Shown here piece by piece: positions 49,931 through 56,231 of a DNA stretch of 56,231 nucleotides. Source of the stretch: an uncultured Verrucomicrobia subdivision 3 bacterium (GTDB lineage: Bacteria; Verrucomicrobiota; Verrucomicrobiia; Limisphaerales; UBA11358); contig CAIQWB010000076.1 of the NCBI GenBank assembly GCA_903875465.1, positions 1 to 56,231 on the forward strand, written 5' to 3'. Position numbers and translations under genes: made by a program. Every line of letters begins with the position of its first letter. Positions within the stretch are counted from its first letter, which is position 1. The notes beneath the pieces were generated by a model. That model had not been told where the DNA came from, made no database searches, and was given only the letters and a program-made list of their open reading frames with translations.

Positions 49931-49967
49931 CCCGAGTTCACCACGCTCCTAGCATGGTGAACCCGGG
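49931..49967. other. Stem-loop between the NCS1 gene and the small secreted protein gene
   Basis: A stem of 13 positions with one mismatch (CCCG, GTTCACCA on the left; TGGTGAAC, CGGG on the right) around an 11-base loop. It lies downstream of the small secreted protein gene on the minus strand. It has no T-run but could end or stabilise the transcript of the S74 pair, or be part of the permease gene leader. Confidence 0.4.
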
Positions 49968-50006
49968 AAACTAGTTCAATTCCCGCAGGGCCGGTCACCT
50001 CCCGGA

Positions 50007-50444
50007 TTACTGCCGCAAGCGGAAGTACCAATTTCCCACCGGCGAATTGATGGTGACGGTGTTGGTGCCATGGGCGGTGGTGGTGGGATAACTGCTCACA
50101 GTCCAGCCGGCCGGGGCGGCCAGATCATTATTTTGCTCGAGTGAGTAATGGCCAGTGGCAGGCCAGGCAACCGTGATTTGATCGCCCGCCTGGGCGATGC
50201 TCAGCAAGGGCAGTCCGGGGGTTGGCACTACGACGATTTGCGCCCAAAAGCCGCCGGTGAACACATAACGCCCGCTGGTAATGGGCCCACCGGCATCTGG
50301 CTGGCCGATGGTGTTAAGCAAACGATAGCTGCCACCCGTGGTGGTGGATCCGCCGCTGGTAACTCGGGCGCATTTAAGGGAGTAACCCTGGCCGAAGCCC
50401 AGGGCGGGCAGCAGCAGAGTGAGGAAGAGGAGAGGTTTTTTCAT
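50007..50444 (-). CDS. Small secreted protein downstream of the S74 fibre gene
   Basis: The 145-aa protein has a signal peptide (KKPLLFLTLLLPALGFGQG). Residues 20-70 (SLKCARVTSGGSTTTGGSYR, LLNTIGQPDAGGPITSGRYV, FTGGFWAQ) are a motif I have seen in secreted proteins of Verrucomicrobiota and Planctomycetota, often beside repetitive surface proteins. The C-terminal part (ITVAWPATGHYSLEQNNDLA to GNWYFRLRQ) resembles a fibronectin-like or bacterial Ig-like strand set. It starts 7 bases after the S74 gene stop, so the two are co-transcribed. Its function is unknown; a partner, anchor or folding aid is possible. Confidence 0.75.
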   Translation of the reverse strand: MKKPLLFLTLLLPALGFGQGYSLKCARVTSGGSTTTGGSYRLLNTIGQPDAGGPITSGRYVFTGGFWAQIVVVPTPGLPLLSIAQAGDQITVAWPATGHYSLEQNNDLAAPAGWTVSSYPTTTAHGTNTVTINSPVGNWYFRLRQ

Positions 50445-50451
50445 AAATGCC

Positions 50452-50781
50452 TCATTTCTGCGCGGCCAGTTGCTTCACCAAGCACTGCAGGGCTTCCAAT
50501 TTCTGCTCCAGGTTTTTGATTTCGGCATCCTTCTGTTCCAGCTTCTGGTTCAAGCCTTGAATGGCCGCCAGAGCCACGCCACCCTCATCCACCACGGAGA
50601 TGTGTTTGTCATCGGTGCTCAACTGGAAGGCGGCCTGGAAGTCCTGGGCCATGGGGCCGATGTGTTGCGCCGCCTGGTCCTCGGTCTTGTAATTCCATTC
50701 GGTCACCGGGAGGGCGGCCACTTTGGCCAGTACCGTCTGGGGATCAATCGCTCGGAAATGCTCCTTCAGATTGCGGTCGCT
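50452..50781 (-). other. S74 intramolecular chaperone domain
   Basis: About 109 codons from the Ser of SDRNLK to the stop. The family folds the fibre as a trimer and is then released by a Ser-Lys reaction. The terminal LEQKDAEIKNLEQKLEALQC is a trimeric coiled coil in form. The S-D-R-x-L-K motif is intact, so self-cleavage is expected. Confidence 0.75.
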
Positions 50782-53700
50782 GGTCAACTGGACGCCATTG
50801 GCATACACGGTGCCGGCCAGATAGCAGGCCGTTTGCGTGCCGGGGGTGCCGATGCGGATGGTGTTGTTTTCACCCGTCACGCCGGTGTTGCCGATGTCGA
50901 TGTTATTGCTTTCGTTCGTGGCATAGGAGTAACCAGCTTGATTCCCGAGTGCGATATTACCACTGCCCCCGAAGCCACTGCGGGATCCAAGGTTGTACAG
51001 GGCCATATTGCCGACCGCCGTGTTGTTTTGGCCCTGCGTGTTCCAATAAAGCGCATTGTAGCCATCCCCCGTGTTGCCGCTGCCAGTGGTGTTCAACGAC
51101 AGGGCGGCAGAACCATCGGCAGTATTACCAAAACCGGTGGAATTTCCATAAAGTGCTGCATACCCATTGGCGGTGTTCGCCGCTCCGGTGGTATTGGCGG
51201 TAAGCGCACTATTTCCCGAGGCGGTGTTGTTGTTGCCGGTGGTGTTGGCGGCCAGCGCCTTGAAACCACTGGCAGTATTCGCAACGCCCTGCGTGTTGGC
51301 GGCCATCGCCTGGTAGCCGATGGCGGTGTTCTGCACGCCATTCGTATTGGCTTGGAGCGCCTTGTAGCCGACCGCGACGTTGTTGCCGCCAGTATCGCCG
51401 GAAGACAGTGTATAATCACCCAGCCCAACATCATTCATCCCGAGTCGCGCACTCTGGCCGGCGGCCAGACCGGCAAAGAAACCGCCGGCCTCGACCAGCA
51501 CGGTGTTGGTACCAGCGTAAACGGTGGCCGGAAAGGGCAGGGACAGGGCACCGCCCAAAGTGACGCTGCCGGCGGCGAAGCTCCCATTGCCATCGCGTTT
51601 GACGATGGTGCTGCTGGTGTTGGTACTGGTCGCTGTGTCGCCCAAGGTAATCGCGCCAGCGGTATTGGTGACGGTGATGTCGGCGTTGCCGGTCACGGAG
51701 GTGATCCCGGTGCCGGTGGTGCTCAAGGTGATCGTGCCGCCCAAGGCCACGGTGCCGCCGCCGGCGAGACCGGAACCGGTATTGATGGTGATGGCCCCGT
51801 TGCCGGGAAGTTGGGTGGCCGGCAGGGTGGCCGTGGTGCCCAACTGGCCATTGGTATTCACCACCACCACGAAGGAACCATTGGTGGCTAAAGTGGTTCC
51901 GTAGATACCGGCGATGTAAGTGTTGGTCTGCGTTCCCGGCATGCCGAGGCGGAGGGTATTGCCGTCGTTGGGATTTCCCGGGTTGCCAATCTCAATATTG
52001 CCACTCCTCACAGCGGAGTTACTGATGCCCGCTTGATATCCCAAGGCAATATTGTTGGACCCGGTTGAGTTATTGGCCAGGGCGCCATCGCCGATGGCCG
52101 TGTTGAAGGCCCCAATGGTGTTGCTGGCAAAGGCCGCATAACCATAGGCCACGTTGGCGGTTCCCGTGGTGGTGGCACTGACCCCGGATCCGATCAGTAA
52201 ATTGGCGTTGGTCTGGCCCGTGATTTGGGCGGCGCTGAGGCCCGTCAGGCCGCTGCCGTTGCCGGCGAAACTGTTGCCTGCATTATTGAAGGTCAGCGGC
52301 AGGAAGTTATACGTGCCACCGAGCGAGGTGGACGGTACCAGGCCGGTCAATTGGGCAGCATTGAGAAAGGTCAGGCCGTTGCCATTGCCGCTAAAACTGT
52401 TGCCGGTGTTGTTGAAGGTCAATGGACTGGAGTAAGTTCCGGACAACCCGCTGGAGGGCAGGATGCCCGTCAATTGGGCGGCATTAAGACTGGTCAGGCC
52501 GCTGCCGTTGCCGGCGAAGCTGCCGGTGAAACCGTTGCCGCTGCTAGTGAAGTTCACCGGACTAGGGTAAGGTCCGGTCAAGGCGGTGGGAGGTAAGATG
52601 CCGGTCAATTGGGCGGCGTTAAGACTGGTCAGGCCGCTGCCGTTGCCGGTGAAACTGTTGCCACTGCTGTTGAAGGTTAACGGACTGGAATAAGTTCCGG
52701 ACAACCCGCTAGAGGGTAAGATGCCGGTCAATTGGGCGGCGTTGAGACTGGTCAAGCCGCTGCCATTGCCGGTGAAACTATTGCCGCTGCTGCTGAAGGT
52801 TAACGGACTGGAGTAAGTTCCGGATAATGAGCTGGAAGGCACGATGCCCGTCAACGAAATCTGCGGATTGAATCCGCCGGAGGAGGCGAGCGGCGCGACC
52901 GCAGTCACTGATTGCACGCCGTAGGCGCCGAAATTGATGGTGCCCAACTGGCCGCTGCTATTGACCACCACCAATGAGCCGTTGGTTCCCAAGGTATTGC
53001 CATAGATGCCGGCGACGTAGGTGTTGGTCTGCGTTCCCGGCGTGCCGAGGTGGATGGTGCCGTTTTCACCCGCCAGGCCGAGGTTGCCGATGTCGATGTT
53101 AGCGCTTTCATTCGTGGCATAGGCGTAACCAGCGTTATACCCAATCGCGATGTTGTTAGAGCCCCCGGCGCCGCCATTAAACCCGAGTTGGTACAGGGCC
53201 TGATTGCCGACCGCCGTATTATTTTGGCCCAGGGCATTCCAATAAAGGACACTGGCACCGTCACCCGTGTTGCCGGCGCCGGTGGTGTTCAAGGCCAGGG
53301 CGCCAAAGCCCTCGGCTGTATTATTATAGCCGCTGGAGTTTAAATAAAGCGCTGAATACCCGTTGGCGGTGTTTTGCACCCCGATGGTGTTGGCGGAAAG
53401 CGCCTGGTCGCCCACAGCGGTGTTGTATTGGCCGGTGGTGTTGGCGGTCAATGCCCGGTAACCGCTGGCGGTGTTCGCAATGCCCCGCGTGTTGCTGGCC
53501 AGTGCCCGGTAGCCACTGGCGGTATTCTGCTGGCCATTCGTGTTGGCCTGGAGCGCCTGGTAGCCGACGGCCGTATTGAAACCGCCGGTGTCGCCAGAGG
53601 ATAGAGTATTATCGCCCAGCCCAACATCACGCATTCCGGCCGCAGCGCCCTGCCCGGCAGCCAGACCGGCAAAGAATCCGCCGGTCTCGGCCAGCAGGGT

Positions 53701-56231
53701 GTTGGTGCCAGCATAAACGGTGGCCGGAAAGGGCAGGTACAGGGTGCCGCCCAAAGTAACACTACCGGCGGCGAAGTTCCCATTGCCATCGCGTTTAACG
53801 ATGGTGTTGCTGGTGTTGGTGCTGGTCGCCGTGTCCCCCAGAGTAATTGCGCCAGCCGTTTTGGTGACGGTGATGTCGGCATTGCCGCTCACAGAGGTGA
53901 TCCCGGAGCCGGTGGTGCTTAAGGTGATGGTGCCGCCCAAGGCCACGGTGCCGCCGCCGGCGAGTCCAGACCCCGCAGTGATGGTAATGGCCCCGTTGCC
54001 AGGAAGCTGGGTGGCATTGAGGCCGGTCAGGCCACTGCCGTTGCCCGCGAAAGTACCGGTGAAGTTGTTGCTGGCATTATTGAAGTTCAACGCGTTGCTG
54101 TACGTACCAGACAGTGCGGCCGAAGGCACGGTGCCGCTGGTTAACTGGGCGGCGTTGAGAGCGGTGAGGCCAGTGCCGTTGCCCGCGAAACTGCCGGTGA
54201 AGCTGTTGCTGGCGTTATTGAGGTTCAAGGCGTTGCTGTACGTACCAGATAGTGCGGCCGAAGGCACGGTGCCGCTAGTCAACTGGGCAGCGTTGAGAGC
54301 GGTGAGGCCCGTGCCGTTGCCCGCGAAAGTACCGGTGAAACTGTTACTGGCGTTATTGAGGGTCAAGGCACCGGCGTACATTCCGGACAATGAGTTAGAA
54401 GGCACGATGCCCGTCAGCGAAATCTGCGGATTGAGTCCGCCGGAGGAGGCGAGCGGCGCGACCGCAGTCACTGATTGCACGCCGTAGGCGCCGAAATTGA
54501 TGGTGCCCAACTGGCCGGTGCAATTGACCACCACCAATGAGCCATTGGTTCCCAAGGTATTGCCATAGATGCCGGCGACGTAGGTGGTCAACTGAGTTCC
54601 CGGTGTGCCAAGGTGGATGGTACTGTTTTCACCTGCAAAACCTGAGTTGCCGATGTCGATGTTATAACTCTCGGTCCTTGAATAGGCGTAACCAGCATTA
54701 TAACCAAGGGCGATGTTGCCACTGCCCCCGCCGCCGCCATTGAACCCGAGTTGGTACAGGGCCTGATTGCCGACCGCCGTATTATTTTGGCCTTGGGCAT
54801 TCCAATAAAGCACATCCGCGCCATCGCCCGTGTTGCCGGCGCCGGTGGTGTTCAAGGCCAGGGCGCCAAAGCCCTCGGCCGTATTGTTATAGCCGCTGGT
54901 GTTTAAATAAAGCGCACTATATCCATTGGCGGTGTTTTGCACGCCATTCGTATTCGCGGAGAGTGCCTGGTCACCCGTGGCCGTGTTGTACTGGCCGGTG
55001 GTGTTGGCGGCCAGGGCTTTGAAACCGCTGGCGGTGTTCGCAATACCCCGGGTATTGGCGGCCAGTGATTGGTAACCAAGGGCGGTATTCTGCTGGCCGT
55101 TGGTGTTGGCTTGGAGCGCCTGGTAGCCAAGGGCCGTGTTGAAGGTGCCGCTGGTGTTAGCTTGCAACGCCTGCTCGCCCACCGCCACGTTGAAGCCGCC
55201 CGTGTCGCCGGAGGAAAGGGTGTTATCGCCCACCCCAACGTCATGCTTTCCGCCGGCCGCGCCCTGGCCGGCAGCCAGACCGGCAAAGAATCCGCCGGTC
55301 TCGGCCAGCAGGGTGTTGGTGCCAGCATAAACGGTGGCCGGAAAGGGCAGGTACAGGGTGCCGCCCAAAGTAACACTGCCGGCGGCGAAGTTCCCATTGC
55401 CATCGCGTTTAACGATGGTGTTGCTGGTGTTGGTGCTGGTCGCCGTGTCCCCCAGAGTAATTGCGCCAGCAATATTGGTGACGGTGATGTCGGCATTGCC
55501 GCTCACAGAGGTGAGCCCGGAGCCGGTGGTGCTCAAGGTAATGGTGCCGCCCAAGGCCACGGTGCCGCCGCCGGCGAGTCCAGACCCCGCAGTGATGGTA
55601 ATGGCCCCGTTGCCAGGAAGCTGGGTGGCGTTGAGTCCCGTCAGGCCACTGCCGTTGCCGGCGAAAGTACCGGTGTAACTGTTGCTGGCGTTATTGAAGT
55701 TCAAAGCGTTGCTGTAAGTGCCAGACAGTGCGGCCGAAGGCACGGTGCCGCTGGTTAACTGGGCGGCGTTGAGAGCGGTGAGACCAGTGCCGTTGCCGGC
55801 GAAACTGCCGGTGAAGCTGTTGCTGGCGTTATTGAGGTTCAAGGCGTTGCTGTACGTACCAGATAGTGCGGCCGAAGGCACGGTGCCGCTAGTCAACTGG
55901 GCAGCGTTGAGAGCGGTTAGGCCCGTGCCGTTGCCGGTGAAACTGTTGCTGGTGTTGTTGAAATTCAACGCGTTGTCGTAGGTGCCGGACAGCGCGGCCG
56001 AAGGCACAGTGCCGGTGGTTAACTGGGCGGCGTTGAGGCCGGTCAGGGCTGTGCCGTCGCCCGCAAATGCCCCGGTGAAGTTGTTGCTGGCGTTATTGAA
56101 GTTCAAAGTGTTGCTGTACGTACCTGACAGTGCGGCCGAAGGCACGGTGCCGCTGGTTAACTGGGCGGCGTTGAGAGCGGTGAGGCCCGTGCCATTGCCG
56201 GTGAAACTGTTGCTGGTGTTGTTGAAATTCA
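50452..56231 (-). CDS. Giant repetitive fibre protein with C-terminal S74 chaperone (5' end outside window)
   Basis: At least 1926 codons are open and continue past the window end. Three repeated blocks alternate. Linkers of 41-46 residues resemble VPSAALSGTYSNALNLNNAS followed by NSFTG(SFA)GNGTGLTALNAA. A block of about 130 residues begins GNGAITITAGSGLAGGGTVA. Arrays of 17-residue units (NTALGYQALQANTNGQQ type) occur three times, each closed by IDIGN, GTPGTQTNTYVAGIYGNTLG or a variant. The C-terminus is an intramolecular chaperone of phage tail-spike type: SDRNLKEHFRAIDPQTV with the Ser-Lys pair, then HIGPMAQDFQAAF, DEGGVALAAIQGLNQ and a coiled coil. In that family the chaperone cuts itself off before the Ser, here leaving about 109 residues. 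It is probably a trimeric surface fibre; no phage gene is near. Confidence 0.9.
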   Translation of the reverse strand, partial: NFNNTSNSFTGNGTGLTALNAAQLTSGTVPSAALSGTYSNTLNFNNASNNFTGAFAGDGTALTGLNAAQLTTGTVPSAALSGTYDNALNFNNTSNSFTGNGTGLTALNAAQLTSGTVPSAALSGTYSNALNLNNASNSFTGSFAGNGTGLTALNAAQLTSGTVPSAALSGTYSNALNFNNASNSYTGTFAGNGSGLTGLNATQLPGNGAITITAGSGLAGGGTVALGGTITLSTTGSGLTSVSGNADITVTNIAGAITLGDTATSTNTSNTIVKRDGNGNFAAGSVTLGGTLYLPFPATVYAGTNTLLAETGGFFAGLAAGQGAAGGKHDVGVGDNTLSSGDTGGFNVAVGEQALQANTSGTFNTALGYQALQANTNGQQNTALGYQSLAANTRGIANTASGFKALAANTTGQYNTATGDQALSANTNGVQNTANGYSALYLNTSGYNNTAEGFGALALNTTGAGNTGDGADVLYWNAQGQNNTAVGNQALYQLGFNGGGGGSGNIALGYNAGYAYSRTESYNIDIGNSGFAGENSTIHLGTPGTQLTTYVAGIYGNTLGTNGSLVVVNCTGQLGTINFGAYGVQSVTAVAPLASSGGLNPQISLTGIVPSNSLSGMYAGALTLNNASNSFTGTFAGNGTGLTALNAAQLTSGTVPSAALSGTYSNALNLNNASNSFTGSFAGNGTGLTALNAAQLTSGTVPSAALSGTYSNALNFNNASNNFTGTFAGNGSGLTGLNATQLPGNGAITITAGSGLAGGGTVALGGTITLSTTGSGITSVSGNADITVTKTAGAITLGDTATSTNTSNTIVKRDGNGNFAAGSVTLGGTLYLPFPATVYAGTNTLLAETGGFFAGLAAGQGAAAGMRDVGLGDNTLSSGDTGGFNTAVGYQALQANTNGQQNTASGYRALASNTRGIANTASGYRALTANTTGQYNTAVGDQALSANTIGVQNTANGYSALYLNSSGYNNTAEGFGALALNTTGAGNTGDGASVLYWNALGQNNTAVGNQALYQLGFNGGAGGSNNIAIGYNAGYAYATNESANIDIGNLGLAGENGTIHLGTPGTQTNTYVAGIYGNTLGTNGSLVVVNSSGQLGTINFGAYGVQSVTAVAPLASSGGFNPQISLTGIVPSSSLSGTYSSPLTFSSSGNSFTGNGSGLTSLNAAQLTGILPSSGLSGTYSSPLTFNSSGNSFTGNGSGLTSLNAAQLTGILPPTALTGPYPSPVNFTSSGNGFTGSFAGNGSGLTSLNAAQLTGILPSSGLSGTYSSPLTFNNTGNSFSGNGNGLTFLNAAQLTGLVPSTSLGGTYNFLPLTFNNAGNSFAGNGSGLTGLSAAQITGQTNANLLIGSGVSATTTGTANVAYGYAAFASNTIGAFNTAIGDGALANNSTGSNNIALGYQAGISNSAVRSGNIEIGNPGNPNDGNTLRLGMPGTQTNTYIAGIYGTTLATNGSFVVVVNTNGQLGTTATLPATQLPGNGAITINTGSGLAGGGTVALGGTITLSTTGTGITSVTGNADITVTNTAGAITLGDTATSTNTSSTIVKRDGNGSFAAGSVTLGGALSLPFPATVYAGTNTVLVEAGGFFAGLAAGQSARLGMNDVGLGDYTLSSGDTGGNNVAVGYKALQANTNGVQNTAIGYQAMAANTQGVANTASGFKALAANTTGNNNTASGNSALTANTTGAANTANGYAALYGNSTGFGNTADGSAALSLNTTGSGNTGDGYNALYWNTQGQNNTAVGNMALYNLGSRSGFGGSGNIALGNQAGYSYATNESNNIDIGNTGVTGENNTIRIGTPGTQTACYLAGTVYANGVQLTSDRNLKEHFRAIDPQTVLAKVAALPVTEWNYKTEDQAAQHIGPMAQDFQAAFQLSTDDKHISVVDEGGVALAAIQGLNQKLEQKDAEIKNLEQKLEALQCLVKQLAAQK
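50995..51400 (-). repeat. 51-base in-frame repeat array, copy 3
   Basis: Eight 17-codon units of the form NTAxGYxALxANTxGxx, from NNVAVGYKALQANTNG to QNNTAVGNMALYNLG. The nucleotide sequence differs from arrays 1 and 2 more than those two differ from each other, so this is the older copy. Confidence 0.85.
53191..53587 (-). repeat. 51-base in-frame repeat array, copy 2
   Basis: Eight 17-codon units, from FNTAVGYQALQANTNG to QNNTAVGNQALYQLG. Compared with array 1 it lacks exactly one unit. Confidence 0.88.
53588..54304 (-). repeat. Long direct repeat, copy B
   Basis: About 717 bases that match 55202-55918 at a constant offset of 1614 bases without gaps, with only scattered substitutions. It covers the block with the AGSGLAGGGTVALGG motif and two linker units. 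Confidence 0.85.
54754..55201 (-). repeat. 51-base in-frame repeat array, copy 1
   Basis: Nine 17-codon units, from FNVAVGEQALQANTSG to QNNTAVGNQALYQLG. The extra unit relative to array 2 is near the N-terminal end (TFNTALGYQALQANTNG). Confidence 0.88.
55202..55918 (-). repeat. Long direct repeat, copy A
   Basis: Partner of 53588-54304 at offset 1614 bases. Stretches of more than 80 bases are identical, for example around the segment encoding LPFPATVYAGTNTLLAETGG, which points to recent duplication or gene conversion. Confidence 0.85.

Noticed and set aside
50419-51891. A 490-codon plus-strand frame over the fibre gene
   Set aside because: It repeats with the same period as the fibre gene on the other strand and has no signal or domain; it is a by-product of the repeats.
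50995-55201. Regular repeats suggestive of a CRISPR array
   Set aside because: The 51-base units are in frame, translate to a consistent 17-residue motif and vary at synonymous positions; no cas gene is present.
50452-56231. Prophage tail region
   Set aside because: Only the S74 domain is phage-like. No capsid, portal, terminase or integrase gene is seen, and the downstream neighbour is a secreted protein.

Overview
The window looks like a piece of chromosome from a Verrucomicrobiota bacterium, probably of the Pedosphaera/Limisphaera type. This is an inference. It rests on the mix of a homodimeric pyruvate dehydrogenase E1, hopanoid-type genes, a beta-propeller sensor kinase, GH16 and GH71/99-like glycosidases, a TMTC-like membrane/TPR protein and a very large S74 fibre gene, together with high G+C content and frequent lack of clear Shine-Dalgarno sites. 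No marker gene such as 16S rRNA is present. Genes are tightly packed and often overlap by 1-4 bases.

Layout. 1-3.7 kb: lipoate-protein ligase (-) divergent from aceE (+), which ends in a clear intrinsic terminator. 3.97-9.75 kb: a (+) run of coaC-type decarboxylase, sensor kinase, NtrC-type regulator, a small polybasic membrane protein, HpnD-type presqualene diphosphate synthase, HpnK-type deacetylase and a small EamA/SMR-type transporter. 9.75-11.3 kb: a lower-G+C insert with an Mrr restriction enzyme and an ORF6N DNA-binding protein, flanked by a duplicated gene end. 11.3-14.3 kb: a (-) operon rimO, exonuclease, nucleosidase (HpnG-like). 14.5-17.7 kb: small membrane protein, OmpR-type two-component pair, VTT membrane protein. 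17.8-23.3 kb: (-) sugar nucleotide operon rfbF-rfbG-rfbH-epimerase-reductase for a CDP-3,6-dideoxyhexose, with a DUF218 protein upstream. 23.4-29.3 kb: GH16, small DUF protein, alcohol dehydrogenase, YceI, succinate-semialdehyde dehydrogenase, and a divergent GH71/99-like protein. 29.6 kb: tRNA-Ile(CAU). 29.7-31.1 kb: three small proteins of unknown function. 31.1-35.1 kb: (-) Rrf2 regulator, then porin, sulfate-binding protein and M14-type peptidase, with a strong promoter and two palindromes between regulator and porin. 35.2-40 kb: PilT-like ATPase, MTA phosphorylase, TMTC/TPR protein, RelE-like toxin. 40.2-46.9 kb: beta-propeller sensor kinase with NarL-type regulator, a 675-base gene-free convergent gap with decamer repeats, a REC-kinase hybrid and a second NarL-type regulator. 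47-49.8 kb: NCS1 permease with class III aminotransferase. 50-56.2 kb: a small secreted protein and the 3' 5.8 kb of a giant repetitive S74 gene that runs off the window.

Working together: four two-component systems (eight proteins) lie in 56 kb, one embedded in the hopanoid-type run. The cell-envelope theme is strong: hopanoid lipids, dideoxyhexose glycan, porin, pilus ATPase and a surface fibre. The points most worth following are the Mrr-ORF6N insert with its displaced nucleosidase 3' end, the modular S74 gene whose two long modules differ by exactly one 51-base unit, and the Rrf2 operator pair in front of a sulfate-uptake operon.
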